64,000 nucleotides of DNA from Aliisedimentitalea scapharcae (GCF_045277565.1 NZ_CP123584.1:2852001-2916000), one strand, 5' to 3'. Shown: positions 32,922 through 42,624, counted from the stretch's first letter. A program made the numbers and translations. Notes: a model not told the origin generated them from the sequence alone.

Positions 32922-33962
32922 TTAGACAAGCTTGACGATCTGTTTGCCGGTATTGCCACCGGTCAACATCGACATGAAGGCCGCAGGCGCATTCTCCAGG
33001 CCCTCCGCAATATCCTCCAGGAACCGAACTTCGCCCTTTGCGACCATCGGCCCGACCTCTTTCAGAAACTCCGGATAGCGGTCAAAGTGGTTCGAGATGA
33101 TGAATCCGTTCACCGAGAGGTATTTCACCAGAATGTTGCGCCAAATCGCGGGGGCCGGCATCACCCCGTCGGTGGCATCGGCACCCAGCCCGCCGGCGTT
33201 ATACCAGCTGATCATGCCACAAATCGGAATCCGACCAAATGGGTTCATCAGCGGCATGATCGCCTCCAGAACCTTGCCGCCAACATTTTCAAAATAGATG
33301 TCGATCCCATCCGGGCAGGCATCCTTGAGGGCAACCCGCAGATCCCGCGCCGTGTCATAGGCCCTGTGATCAAGACAGGCATCAAACCCGAATGTCTCAA
33401 CCGCCAACGCACATTTTTCTGCGCCCCCGGCGATACCGACAACGCGCAATCCTGCGTGTTTCGCCAACTGCCCGACCATCGACCCAACCGGGCCCGTTGC
33501 GGCAGCGACCACCAGCGTTTCACCCGCCTTGGGTCGGCCATACGCGTTCAAGCCATGCCACCCGGTAAACCCCGGCATGCCCATAACGCCGAGCGCAGCA
33601 GTAATGGGCCCCATTTTTGGATCCAGCTTTTGCAACTGGTTGGCCGGCAGAACCCCATGAGAGGCCCAGCCGAACATACCAAAGGCAAAATCACCCGGTT
33701 CAAAGGCAGAGCTCTTTGACGCGATCACCTGGCCCACTGCCCCGCCTTCCATTGGCCCCCCGACCGGCACGGGTGCAGCATAGGATTTGGCATCATCCAT
33801 CCGGCCGCGCATATAGGGATCCAGCGACATATAATGCACTTTTACCAGAACCTCGCCGTCTGCCGGTGTCGGCATCGCCACCTGTTCTAGACGAAAGTTC
33901 TCGGCCACCGGTGCCCCATCCGGGCGGCTCGCCAGAACAATGTGCTGCATCTGTTCACTCAT
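32922..33962 (-). CDS. NADP-dependent MDR-family oxidoreductase (CurA-like)
   Basis: 346 residues from the ATG at 33962; GGAGAA six nt upstream supports it over the in-frame ATG at 33974. The N-terminal domain carries VHYMSLDPYMRGRMDDAKSY, typical of the leukotriene B4 dehydrogenase/CurA branch of medium-chain reductases. The nucleotide fold is at AAATGPVGSMVGQLAKHAG, followed by GVDIYFENVGGKVLEA-like sequence (IDIYFENVGG). No zinc ligands are seen. Members reduce alpha,beta-unsaturated carbonyls using NADPH. It stands alone, with a divergent gene 197 nt away. Confidence 0.9.
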   Translation of the reverse strand: MSEQMQHIVLASRPDGAPVAENFRLEQVAMPTPADGEVLVKVHYMSLDPYMRGRMDDAKSYAAPVPVGGPMEGGAVGQVIASKSSAFEPGDFAFGMFGWASHGVLPANQLQKLDPKMGPITAALGVMGMPGFTGWHGLNAYGRPKAGETLVVAAATGPVGSMVGQLAKHAGLRVVGIAGGAEKCALAVETFGFDACLDHRAYDTARDLRVALKDACPDGIDIYFENVGGKVLEAIMPLMNPFGRIPICGMISWYNAGGLGADATDGVMPAPAIWRNILVKYLSVNGFIISNHFDRYPEFLKEVGPMVAKGEVRFLEDIAEGLENAPAAFMSMLTGGNTGKQIVKLV

Positions 33963-34159
33963 CAGGTTCTCCATTCGCGACTTTGATCAACGGGTTCTTT
34001 TCCAACTCAATCTGAACTGTGTAGTTCAGTTGTCGCTTTGGCAAGAGCAAGGCCAGAGTGACCAAACGGCACGACCCCCGGCACAGTCTGACACAACCCC
34101 CCTTGGCAAGCGCGAGAGTGCGGCGTATATGCGCCCCTTGACCGAACAGGAGCCCCCAA

Positions 34160-34945
34160 ATGATTGGCAGTGCGAATCTCAACATCATGATCAAGGCCGC
34201 CCGCAAAGCAGGCCGGTCCCTGGTCAAAGATTTCCGCGAAGTGGAAAATCTGCAGGTGTCGACCAAGGGGGCTGGCGACTTTGTCACAAAAGCCGATATT
34301 GCCGCGGAAAAAATCCTGCGCGACGAATTGTTGAACGCGCGCCCGACCTATGGCTGGATTGCCGAGGAAGGTGGCGAGATCGCGGGCAAGGACCCGACCC
34401 GGCGCTGGATCGTTGATCCGCTGGATGGCACCACCAATTTCCTGCACGGGCTGCCCCATTGGGCGGTGTCCATCGCGTTGGAACACAAGGGCCAGATCGT
34501 GGCCGGTGTGGTTTTTGACGCGGCCAAGGACGAAATGTATTTTGCCGAAAAGGGCGCTGGTGCCTGGATGAACGAATCCCGGATCCGGGTTTCAGGTCGC
34601 CACCGGATGATCGAGAGCATTTTTGCAACCGGTCTGCCCTTTGCCGGACGTGCCGATCTGCCGTTGACGCTCCAGGATCTGGCCCGTTTGATGCCCGCCT
34701 GTGCCGGTGTGCGTCGCTGGGGCTCTGCGGCGCTGGACATGGCTTATGTGGCGGCTGGTCGTTACGAAGGTTTCTGGGAACGCCGCCTGAATTCCTGGGA
34801 TCTGGCGGCCGGGGTCATCATCGTGCGCGAAGCCGGTGGTCTGGTTCAGCCGTTGGATACCAATGGCGACATTCTCACGGATGGCGAAGTGATCTGCGCC
34901 AACGAACCGGTTTTTGAAACCTTCGCCAAGATCATTCGCGGCTGA
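34160..34945 (+). CDS. suhB: Inositol-monophosphatase-family phosphatase (SuhB-like)
   Basis: 261 residues. Metal-binding motifs are AEEGG (E69, E70), WIVDPLDGTTNF (D86, D89) and NSWDLAAGVIIVREAGG. The family includes inositol-1-phosphatase, SuhB and related sugar phosphatases; the length and motif spacing fit SuhB best. AGGAG lies about 9 nt before the ATG. It ends at a good terminator and is convergent to the DUF2235 gene. Substrate not determined. Confidence 0.88.
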   Translation: MIGSANLNIMIKAARKAGRSLVKDFREVENLQVSTKGAGDFVTKADIAAEKILRDELLNARPTYGWIAEEGGEIAGKDPTRRWIVDPLDGTTNFLHGLPHWAVSIALEHKGQIVAGVVFDAAKDEMYFAEKGAGAWMNESRIRVSGRHRMIESIFATGLPFAGRADLPLTLQDLARLMPACAGVRRWGSAALDMAYVAAGRYEGFWERRLNSWDLAAGVIIVREAGGLVQPLDTNGDILTDGEVICANEPVFETFAKIIRG

Positions 34946-34972
34946 CAGCTTTTTCATCCCGAAAACTGAACA

Positions 34973-35004
34973 GGGCGCACCAAACGGTTGCGCCCTTTTG
35001 TTTG
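34973..35004 (+). terminator. Rho-independent terminator after the suhB-like gene
   Basis: GGGCGCA (34973-34979) pairs with TGCGCCC (34989-34995) and is followed by TTTTGTTTGT on the plus strand, 28 nt after the stop codon. Confidence 0.8.
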
Positions 35005-35154
35005 TCATCTGCTCAGACCTCCCACCCGGTTAAGGCTGATCGTTGGCTTGTAAGCCAGTCGATCCTGGGTGCGATTTCGCTTTGCGAAACATGTACCGGG
35101 TCGGGGGGTACCGCGGTCCCCGTCGCAGCGAACACCGACCATGACAGGGTCGTT

Positions 35155-36228
35155 TCAGGCACCATTTGATCTGGCAAACGGCAAGGACCAGCTTTTGCTT
35201 TCGGCCGGTTCCGGAACCGTGTCATGAAAACACTCGCTTGGTGTTGCACCAACCTTTCGCTTTTTGCGCATCAAAAAGATCTTGCCCCATCCCTGCCATG
35301 TGCCGACAGACGGTGCCTTTGGATCTACGGCATAGCGGTCCCGCCACCCCGTGGGCAACGGCAGGCCGCAGGTTTCCGCCTTGTCCAGCATCCAAACCAA
35401 TGAGACGTTCGACAAGGGCCGGGCCGCTTCAAACCCGCTCAGCTGACCGCCAACATCGCCATGCGCGCCGGGGAACCACATTTGTTCAACACGCCCGACC
35501 CAACCTTCGGGGCAATCCCACAGGACCGGATCGAACACTTCGCGCGTCTCATCCAAGGCCAATGCGTGATATCCCGCCTTGATCGACGGGCCCAGCATGT
35601 GATTGTGAAAAGCGTGTCGCAGTTCGGCCCAGCGCCACAGCACCGGAAGCCGCAGGCCCAGCGCCTTGACCGTATCCCAGACCCCGATCATTTCGATCTC
35701 GATCTGGTCGTGGCAATATGCTTGCGCAAATTCACGGGCATAGTGCCCTTCGGGTGCGCATTCGTAATGGCGGTAAGCCGTGCGGATGTTGCGCACGGTT
35801 GCATGTTCCGCGCGTACCAGCCCCACCATGTCGATCACCCCAGCCAGAGATCGCACCGCATAGGCACCCCGCGAATACCCCATTAGGTAGATTCTGTCGC
35901 CGGGCCGATACCGAGATGCAAGGTAACCATAGGCGCGGCGGATCTGTCGGTTCAATCCGCGCCCCATCAACACATCCAGCGTCGAGCGCCAGTCGGTCCA
36001 TTGGATCCCGGCCTCGTAAAACACTGACACCTGCGGTCCCATTTCGCACAGCAGTCGATAGGTCTGCCCGGCGTGGGTTTCATGCCCGGGCTCCAGCGTC
36101 GACATGGTCCCATCCAATATGATCACATGGGTCAGCGGCCCGCGCACTTTGACTTCGGGGGAATGTTCGGACCGCAACGGTCGCCCAAGCCATCCCAGAA
36201 AACGTTTAGCCAGCCGCGGTATCTGCAT
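35155..36228 (-). CDS. DUF2235 alpha/beta-hydrolase-like protein
   Basis: 357 residues. After about 30 residues comes LTHVIILDGTMSTLEPG, the DUF2235 start, then YLMGYSRGAYAVRSLAG with the putative nucleophile serine in GYSRG, EMIGVWDTVKALG with an acidic residue, and WFPGAHGDVGG with the candidate histidine. The domain is shared with T6SS Tle1 phospholipases and many housekeeping-type proteins of unknown role. No signal, VgrG or PAAR-like part is present. The start overlaps the 3' end of the molybdoenzyme gene by 23 nt in another frame, implying co-transcription. Lipase activity is possible but unproved. Confidence 0.8.
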   Translation of the reverse strand: MQIPRLAKRFLGWLGRPLRSEHSPEVKVRGPLTHVIILDGTMSTLEPGHETHAGQTYRLLCEMGPQVSVFYEAGIQWTDWRSTLDVLMGRGLNRQIRRAYGYLASRYRPGDRIYLMGYSRGAYAVRSLAGVIDMVGLVRAEHATVRNIRTAYRHYECAPEGHYAREFAQAYCHDQIEIEMIGVWDTVKALGLRLPVLWRWAELRHAFHNHMLGPSIKAGYHALALDETREVFDPVLWDCPEGWVGRVEQMWFPGAHGDVGGQLSGFEAARPLSNVSLVWMLDKAETCGLPLPTGWRDRYAVDPKAPSVGTWQGWGKIFLMRKKRKVGATPSECFHDTVPEPAESKSWSLPFARSNGA

Positions 36229-38503
36229 CCCTCAACAATTCCCAAACTCTGAGCGGAGTGAACGGCATATCGGCCTGCCGGACCCCGCGGGTCCAAAGAG
36301 CATCCTGAACCGCGTTGGCGACAGCAGCCAGCGCGCCAACTGTCCCGGCTTCGCCGCAGCCTTTCATGCCCATCGGATTGGTGGTCGAGGGCACCGGTTC
36401 GGATATAAAATCAATCATGGGGGCGTCGCTCGCACGCGGCAAGGCATAGTCCATGAACGATGCCGTGAGCAATTGTCCCGTCTCATCGAAGACCACATGC
36501 TCCATCATCGCCTGACCCAGCCCCTGAACAACCCCGCCGTGCACCTGCCCCTCGGCAAGCAACGGGTTGATAAGATTACCAAAATCATCAACCACAGTAT
36601 ACCGATCCACACGGGAATGTCCAGTTTCGGGATCAATCACAACCTCTGTGATGTGGGCACCGTTGGGATAAGAGCGCCCGGGCAGCTTGGCCCGCGCCGC
36701 ATGGGACAACAGATCGCTGCGTCCCCGTGTACGGGCCAGGTCGGCGGCCTCGATCAGTGTGGGGGTCAGATTCGACCCCGGTGCCCGGAATGTTTCGCCA
36801 TCAAAACGGATCTCGCTGTCCGCGACCCCCATCTCGTCAGCCAGAAACGGGGTAAAGGCGGCAATCATCACATCCACCGCCGCCAATGTCGCATGGGTCT
36901 GAACCGTGACTGACCGCGATCCACCGGTGCCGCCGCCCTGTTCAATCCGGTCACTGTCGCCCTGAACCACGTGGATCAGGTGGGCGGGGATGCCGGTCTG
37001 GTCGCTCAGGAACTGGGCATAGACTGTTTCATGCCCCTGTCCGTTGCTTTGGGTCCCAACATAGATGCTCACTGTGCCATCCTCGTGAAATTCGACGGTC
37101 GCGCCTTCCGAAGGATCGCCCAGAATACTTTCAATATAGTAACAGCTGCCAATCCCCCGCATCAGGCCACGGTCTGCATCGGCGTCCCGCCGCGCGGCAA
37201 ACCCTGCCAGGTCGGCCGTGTCGGTGATCCGTGTCACCAGCCGATCAAAATCACCCACGTCATAGCTCTCTCCCGTGGCTGTGGCATAGGGGAACGCCTC
37301 GGGGCGGATGAAATTGCGCTGCCTCAGCTCCCAGGGATCAATCCCCAATTCACGCGCAGCCCGGTCCATTGCGCGTTCCAGCACATAGATCGCTTCGGGC
37401 CGCCCAGCGCCGCGATAGGCGTCCACCTGTGTGGTGTTGGTGTAGATACCGCTTACCTGCATCCATGTGGTCTGAATGTCATAGACCCCGGTCAGAACCC
37501 GGCTGAACAGCTGGGTCTGTATGGCCTGGGCAAAATGCGAATTATAGGCTCCCATATTGGCCCTTGTACTAACCCGATAGGCGGTGATCTTCAGATCCGC
37601 ATCAAAGGCCAGTTCGGCCAACGACACCAGATCACGTCCACCATTGTCGCTGAGCATCGCTTCGGAGCGATCCGACATCCAGCGTACCGGCCTGCCCAGC
37701 GCGCGGGCAGCATGAGCGACACAGAAGTATTCAGGATAGGGCATCGCCTTCATGCCAAAGCCGCCCCCCACATCGGGCGTCATGACATGCAGAGCCTCGG
37801 GCTTCAGCCCCAATTTCTCGGACAGTTGCGTCTTCATTCCCCAGACGCCTTGCCCGCCATACGTAAAGTGCAGCCGGTCCCCATCCCAATCAGCAAAACA
37901 GCCGCGCGGCTCCATTGCGTTTACGATGATCCTGTTGTCCCCGACCTCCAACGCAACCCGATGCGTGGCCATATCAAAGGCAGCCTGCGTGGCCCCTTCG
38001 TCTCCCAACCCCCAGTCAAAGGCGATATTGCCGGGCGCTTCGGGATGAATGACGTCGCCGCCGCCCATCAGGTCCAGCTTGACCGGCAGATCCTCTATGT
38101 CCAGCCAGATCAGCTCGGCCGCATCCCGCGCCTGGTCCAGGGTCTCGGCGATGACCATCACGATGGGTTCCCCGACATAACGCACCCGATCCCGCGCCAG
38201 CATCGGCCGTTCCGGTGCCGCGCCCTTTGATCCATCCCGGTTCTTGACCGTTGTGCCGCTCATCCCCACGTCAATCCCCGCCGCCTCCAGATCTGCGAGG
38301 GTCAGGATCATCTGAACGCCATCGGCCTGCCGGGCATCGTCCAAATCCAGTGCGGTAATCACCCCATGTGCCACGGGGCTGCGCAGCACATGGGCATATA
38401 ACGCCTTTGCCGGAGCAACATCATCCACATAGCGCCCCTGCCCAGTCAGAAACCGCGTGTCTTCGACCCGTGTGACCGGCTGGCTCTTGCCGAATTTTTC
38501 CAT
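36206..38503 (-). CDS. Xanthine-dehydrogenase-family molybdopterin subunit (form II CoxL-like)
   Basis: 765 residues covering both aldehyde-oxidase/xanthine-dehydrogenase large-subunit domains. It starts MEKFGKSQPVTRVEDTRFLTG in the usual CoxL manner. The active-site loop is VDAYRGAGRPEA; AYRGAGR marks form II, not the CO-oxidising form I (AYXCSFR). MGMKGCGEAGTVGAL near the C-terminus contains the catalytic glutamate. It would need FAD and 2Fe-2S subunits (CoxM, CoxS), but neither is next to it here. The substrate is unknown; CO oxidation is unlikely. It overlaps the DUF2235 gene. Confidence 0.92.
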   Translation of the reverse strand: MEKFGKSQPVTRVEDTRFLTGQGRYVDDVAPAKALYAHVLRSPVAHGVITALDLDDARQADGVQMILTLADLEAAGIDVGMSGTTVKNRDGSKGAAPERPMLARDRVRYVGEPIVMVIAETLDQARDAAELIWLDIEDLPVKLDLMGGGDVIHPEAPGNIAFDWGLGDEGATQAAFDMATHRVALEVGDNRIIVNAMEPRGCFADWDGDRLHFTYGGQGVWGMKTQLSEKLGLKPEALHVMTPDVGGGFGMKAMPYPEYFCVAHAARALGRPVRWMSDRSEAMLSDNGGRDLVSLAELAFDADLKITAYRVSTRANMGAYNSHFAQAIQTQLFSRVLTGVYDIQTTWMQVSGIYTNTTQVDAYRGAGRPEAIYVLERAMDRAARELGIDPWELRQRNFIRPEAFPYATATGESYDVGDFDRLVTRITDTADLAGFAARRDADADRGLMRGIGSCYYIESILGDPSEGATVEFHEDGTVSIYVGTQSNGQGHETVYAQFLSDQTGIPAHLIHVVQGDSDRIEQGGGTGGSRSVTVQTHATLAAVDVMIAAFTPFLADEMGVADSEIRFDGETFRAPGSNLTPTLIEAADLARTRGRSDLLSHAARAKLPGRSYPNGAHITEVVIDPETGHSRVDRYTVVDDFGNLINPLLAEGQVHGGVVQGLGQAMMEHVVFDETGQLLTASFMDYALPRASDAPMIDFISEPVPSTTNPMGMKGCGEAGTVGALAAVANAVQDALWTRGVRQADMPFTPLRVWELLRDADTAAG

Positions 38504-38607
38504 GCTGCGCTCCTGATTGCGGGAAACCGTCGCATGGGACGTTAGTCTTCGGTCAATGGATGTCTAGGGGGCGGCGCAATAATCCTGACACCACGCCCCG
38601 GCACAGC

Positions 38608-38640
38608 AAAAGGGCACCCCGCAAAGAGACGCCCTTTTTT
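38608..38640 (-). terminator. Terminator after the arylsulfatase gene
   Basis: AAAAGGGC (38608-38615) and GCCCTTTT (38631-38638, part of GCCCTTTTTT) are inverse complements. Read on the minus strand the stem is followed by the T run of the left arm. It lies 29 nt past the sulfatase stop. The AT-rich ends would work on the plus strand as well. Confidence 0.65.
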
Positions 38641-38668
38641 CTTAGTGACTTGTTGTGCGCCCCGCGGG

Positions 38669-40222
38669 TCAGCCGCCCTGATTGCGCTGCAGGCTCTCGA
38701 GCACCTGGTCAATCGAGAAGCTCGCTGGTTTGGAGCGCGGCGGGTAGTCCTTGAAGGTTGCCAGGAACTGGGCAACAAATGCCTGCGCCGGTACCAGAAG
38801 ATAGGTCCGCTCAATGCGCCACTGGCCATAGTTCATCGCCTCGTGCTGGGCCCGCTCGAACGGGTCGCTGTACAGATCCATGATCTTTGGCAGACGCAGG
38901 AACGTAAAGGGTTCCTCCCAGACATCGAACCCTTCTGCGCGCTGTTCGGCAAACACGACTTTCCAACGGCCATACCGCAAATTCAGCAAATCGCCCCCAT
39001 CCGAGAAATACAGGAACTCCTTGCGCGGTCCTTCGTCGGTGTCGCCGCGGAAATAAGGCATGAAATCATACCCATCCAGATGGACCGGCTCGTTCTCCTC
39101 GCCGAACGGAGCCTCGGTCAGCATCCGCTCCTTCATGTCCGGATCGCCCAGCGCCGACATGAACGTCGGGAACCAATCCAGATGGCTGATGATCTGGTGG
39201 GACTTGCGCCCCGGTTCAATCACACCCGGCCATTTGATCATCATCGGAACGCGATAGCCGCCTTCCCAGTTGTCGTTCTTTTCGCCCTTGAACGGTGTGG
39301 TACCGCCATCAGGCCAGGTGAACACTTCGGCACCGTTATCGGTGGAATACATCACCACTGTATTGTCGGCGATGCCCAGGTCGTCCAGCTTGTCGAGCAG
39401 CTGCCCCACCATGCCATCATGTTCGACCATGCCATCGGGATACACTCCCAGCCCCGTCACCCCCTGGCTTTCGGGTTTGAGGTGCGTGTTGATATGCATC
39501 CGCGTCGAGTTGTACCACAGAAAGAATGGTTTTTCCTGCTCTACCGCACGGTCGATGAAATCAAGCGCTCCGGCAGTAACCTCTTCGTCAATGGTTTCCA
39601 TACGCTTTTTGGTCAGCGGTCCGGTGTCTTCGACCTGACCATCCGACGACGATCGGATCACCCCGCGTGGGCCAAATTTCTCGCGGAATTCCGGGTTCTT
39701 GGGGTAATCGACATTCTCGGGCTCTTCTTCGGCATTGAGATGGTACAGATTGCCGAAAAATTCATCAAACCCGTGATTGGTCGGCAACATGCTGTCGAGA
39801 TCACCCAGATGGTTCTTGCCGTATTGTCCCGTCATGTACCCTTTGGACTTCATGTATTCGGCAATGGTCGGATCCTTGACGTTCATGCCTTCCTTGGCAC
39901 CCGGCAGCCCCACCTTTAGCAACCCGGTCCGGAAACCCGATTGCCCCATGACGAACGAGGCACGCCCGGCCGTACAGGATTGTTCGCCATAGCCATGCGT
40001 GAACAACATGCCTTCCTGGGCAATCCGGTCGATATTGGGTGTTTCATACCCCATCATGCCCTGATTATACGCACTGACGTTCCACATGCCGATGTCATCG
40101 CCCCAGATCACCAGAACGTTTGGTCGATCCTCTTGTGCTGTGGCCCCGGTCGAAAGCGCGACAGCGCTGGTTGCGGCAAAAGCCAGCACCACGCCTGCGC
40201 GCCGCAATAAGCCAAAACTCAT
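38669..40222 (-). CDS. Arylsulfatase-family protein with CTAGR active-site motif
   Basis: 517 residues with a Sec signal peptide (about 1-29, ending near ATAQ). Metal residues D42-D43 lie in VLVIWGDDIGMWN, and GQYGKNHLGD and YSTDNGAEVF are the other sulfatase blocks. The residue converted to formylglycine is expected at C83 in SCTAGRASF. The family consensus is CxPxR; here proline is alanine. The CxAxR form may call for a different maturation enzyme. The protein should be periplasmic and remove sulfate from an aryl or carbohydrate ester. The Pro-to-Ala change is direct from sequence; its effect is inferred. Confidence 0.88.
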   Translation of the reverse strand: MSFGLLRRAGVVLAFAATSAVALSTGATAQEDRPNVLVIWGDDIGMWNVSAYNQGMMGYETPNIDRIAQEGMLFTHGYGEQSCTAGRASFVMGQSGFRTGLLKVGLPGAKEGMNVKDPTIAEYMKSKGYMTGQYGKNHLGDLDSMLPTNHGFDEFFGNLYHLNAEEEPENVDYPKNPEFREKFGPRGVIRSSSDGQVEDTGPLTKKRMETIDEEVTAGALDFIDRAVEQEKPFFLWYNSTRMHINTHLKPESQGVTGLGVYPDGMVEHDGMVGQLLDKLDDLGIADNTVVMYSTDNGAEVFTWPDGGTTPFKGEKNDNWEGGYRVPMMIKWPGVIEPGRKSHQIISHLDWFPTFMSALGDPDMKERMLTEAPFGEENEPVHLDGYDFMPYFRGDTDEGPRKEFLYFSDGGDLLNLRYGRWKVVFAEQRAEGFDVWEEPFTFLRLPKIMDLYSDPFERAQHEAMNYGQWRIERTYLLVPAQAFVAQFLATFKDYPPRSKPASFSIDQVLESLQRNQGG

Positions 40223-40515
40223 GATCTATTTCCTCCATACAAAATATCCCAAACCGCCAATCCTGGCAGTTCCCGTGAAAATCAGCTCTTCAAGTACAAA
40301 AATCCGATCTCGCCAGACCGTGTAAGAAATTGTCTGGCACGCGCGGCCGCTGATATCCACAAATGTGGCAATGCAACCAATCTATCAAAATCCGCTTAAA
40401 TTGTGCAGGGGAAGTTTGCAGACATTGAATCCCAAACCCCGCGTCGGCGAAAACTGCCCTGTCTCAACGTGCCCAACCTGCGCCTTCGCGCGACATCAGG
40501 CAAGTCGCACTGAGT

Positions 40516-41418
40516 TCAGGTGGGCTGCTGGGCAACCACGTCATCGCCGACAAAATCCATGACCCAGGTCCGAAACGCACGCGCCGCCGGGCGCAAGGCA
40601 CCCCGATCCGGGTAAACCAGATGATACGCCTCCTGCCCCGGCACGCGAATGTCCGGCAGACAGGGCACCAACCCGGCCCGGCACATCGCCAGATCGCTGG
40701 CCGGGGCACGGGCCAAGGCAATCCCCCCCCCCTGTGCGGCCAATTCAGCCGCCAACAGCGAATTATCCGCAAAGAAATACCGCGCCTGACCATGCGGCAG
40801 CCGCAGGTGTTCAAACAGATGCGGCCAACTGGCGCGGTGGGTCGAGACCTCAATCAGCGTATAATCCAGCAGGTCCGAGACCGCCGTGATCTGTGCGGCG
40901 ATTTCGGGTGTGGCCACAGGATACAGGACCTCGCCCATCAACCGGTCCCCTTCGGCCCCGAACAGCGCCGGATTGCCAAAGACAATCTGCAAATCCGTAA
41001 ACTGATTGGCGAAATCCGCGACCATATTACCGGTGCTGAGCGCCAGGTTAATTTGTGGGTGTGCCGCCTGAAACGCGGGCACCCCGCGCGCCAGCAAACC
41101 ATGGGCAAACAGCAGCACCGACTGCACGAACAGCCGCTGTTCCCGGCTTTTACCGAACAGTCCCGTGGTTGCCGTCTCCAATCGCAAAAGAGATTGCCGG
41201 ACTGACGGCAGATAAGCGCGCCCGGCCTCGGTCAATGTCACTGCATGGGCATGTCGATGAAACAACGGAGTACCCAATTGGGTTTCCAGAGCTTTGACCT
41301 GCTGGCTGACGGCAGCCGCAGACATGTTCAGCTGGGCCGCCGCACGGGCAAAGCTCTCGGTGCGGGCCGCGGCCTCGAACACACGCAACCAATTGAGAGA
41401 GGGAAGACGGGTAACCAT
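40516..41418 (-). CDS. LysR-family regulator (GcvA-like)
   Basis: 300 residues. HTH near 6-65: LNWLRVFEAAARTESFARAA, LNMSAAAVSQQVKALETQLG, then PLFHRHAHAVTLTEAGRAYL. The effector domain starts near 92. The N-terminal form resembles GcvA-type LysR regulators. It diverges from the fatty-acid hydroxylase/PanB-like pair, with a palindrome 7 bp before its start, so it probably controls that pair and itself. The inducer is unknown. In the 293-bp gap on its 3' side nothing was recognised. Confidence 0.87.
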   Translation of the reverse strand: MVTRLPSLNWLRVFEAAARTESFARAAAQLNMSAAAVSQQVKALETQLGTPLFHRHAHAVTLTEAGRAYLPSVRQSLLRLETATTGLFGKSREQRLFVQSVLLFAHGLLARGVPAFQAAHPQINLALSTGNMVADFANQFTDLQIVFGNPALFGAEGDRLMGEVLYPVATPEIAAQITAVSDLLDYTLIEVSTHRASWPHLFEHLRLPHGQARYFFADNSLLAAELAAQGGGIALARAPASDLAMCRAGLVPCLPDIRVPGQEAYHLVYPDRGALRPAARAFRTWVMDFVGDDVVAQQPT

Positions 41419-41424
41419 TCCGAA

Positions 41425-41443
41425 GGCTAAGCATAGCTTAGCC
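41425..41443. promoter_or_regulatory. Palindromic operator GGCTAAGC-ATA-GCTTAGCC
   Basis: Perfect 8-bp arms at 41425-41432 and 41436-41443 with a 3-bp spacer. It is 7 bp upstream of the LysR start (41418) and 107 bp from the divergent hydroxylase start (41551). A likely LysR autoregulatory site. Confidence 0.5.
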
Positions 41444-41550
41444 TATCCGGCAAGTCTTACCGTTCTGAATTCTTTTCACCCCACTGTACCTTGTCCCTTG
41501 CGAACACATCATCCGCCCCATGCGGTCCCCAATCAGATGAGAGACGAGAC

Positions 41551-42558
41551 ATGACCAGTCCCGCCCCCACCCAGTCCCCGCGCCCCAAACGCAAAATCTG
41601 GAATTTCACCCCTGAGCTGCCGATCCAGACCGCCCCCTATTGGAGATGGCCAATGCGCCCGCTGGCCGCGCTGCGTTATCTGCTGCGCAGCTGGAACCCG
41701 CTGGCGCTGCGCGCTTTGCTGCTGGGCTTTGCGATCTTCACATGGACGTTCCTTACCCCATCGCTGGAGCGGGTTGCCACATTCAGCTGGGATTGGGTGT
41801 TCGAAATCTGGGTCCGCAACCTATGCATCCTGTTGGTCGTGGCCGGTGGGTTGCATCTGGCCCTGTGGAAATTCCGCACCCAGAACGACGATTACCGCTA
41901 TGACATGCGCCCCATGATGAAGGGGGCCAAGGTCTTTACATTCAAGAACCAGGTCTGGGACAACATGTTTTGGAGCTTGGGTCCCGCCCTGACCTTCTGG
42001 ACCTTCTGGGAGAGCTTTATCCTGTTTGCCTATGCCAATGGCTGGGTGCGGATGATCACGCTGGACAGCAATCCAGTCTGGTTCATCGTCATGACCGTGT
42101 TCATCCCGATCTGGGCCGGGTTTCATTTCTACTGGCTGCATCGGCTGCTGCATGTGGGTCCGTTCTACACCAAAGTGCACGCCTGGCATCACCGCAACAT
42201 CAACACCGGCCCCTGGTCCGGGTTGGCGATGCATCCGGTCGAAAGCTTTTTCCTGATGTTTGACACGATGATCTTCTTCCTGCTGCCGTCCCATCCAGTG
42301 CATGCCCTGTTCCTGCTGTTCCACCACGGCATCGGCGCGCCCACATCGCACGCCGGGTTCGAGCACCTGAAACTCGGGAAGTCGGGCAGATTCTTGGTCG
42401 GCGACTTCTTTCACCAACTGCATCACAGGTTCTTTGACTGCAATTATGGCACCTGGGAAACACCCTGGGACGAATGGTTCAACACCTTTCACGACGGCAC
42501 CGACGAAGGCAATGAAATGGTCAAAGAACGCCGCCGCAAGATTTGGGCCGCCGAGTAA
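41551..42558 (+). CDS. Sterol desaturase / fatty acid hydroxylase family membrane protein
   Basis: 335 residues from the ATG at 41551; an ATG at 41491 would add 20 residues from the divergent promoter region. Several membrane segments (about 38-70, 85-105, 145-200) are followed by the histidine clusters that bind the diiron site: HRLLH, HAWHH, then HQLHH with GTWETPWDEWFNTFHDG. The family hydroxylates or desaturates lipids using oxygen. The PanB-like gene follows after 66 nt, and the two are probably one operon under the divergent LysR regulator. Lipid substrate unknown. Confidence 0.85.
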   Translation: MTSPAPTQSPRPKRKIWNFTPELPIQTAPYWRWPMRPLAALRYLLRSWNPLALRALLLGFAIFTWTFLTPSLERVATFSWDWVFEIWVRNLCILLVVAGGLHLALWKFRTQNDDYRYDMRPMMKGAKVFTFKNQVWDNMFWSLGPALTFWTFWESFILFAYANGWVRMITLDSNPVWFIVMTVFIPIWAGFHFYWLHRLLHVGPFYTKVHAWHHRNINTGPWSGLAMHPVESFFLMFDTMIFFLLPSHPVHALFLLFHHGIGAPTSHAGFEHLKLGKSGRFLVGDFFHQLHHRFFDCNYGTWETPWDEWFNTFHDGTDEGNEMVKERRRKIWAAE

Positions 42559-42624
42559 GTTCCCAGCCTCCCCCAACCCGCCGGGCCCATTGCGGCCCGG
42601 CACGCGCTTTTGCAAGGAAACGCC

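Noticed and set aside
40340..40400. Short palindrome CCACAAATGTGG near the sulfatase promoter
   Set aside because: Too short and isolated to support a site.
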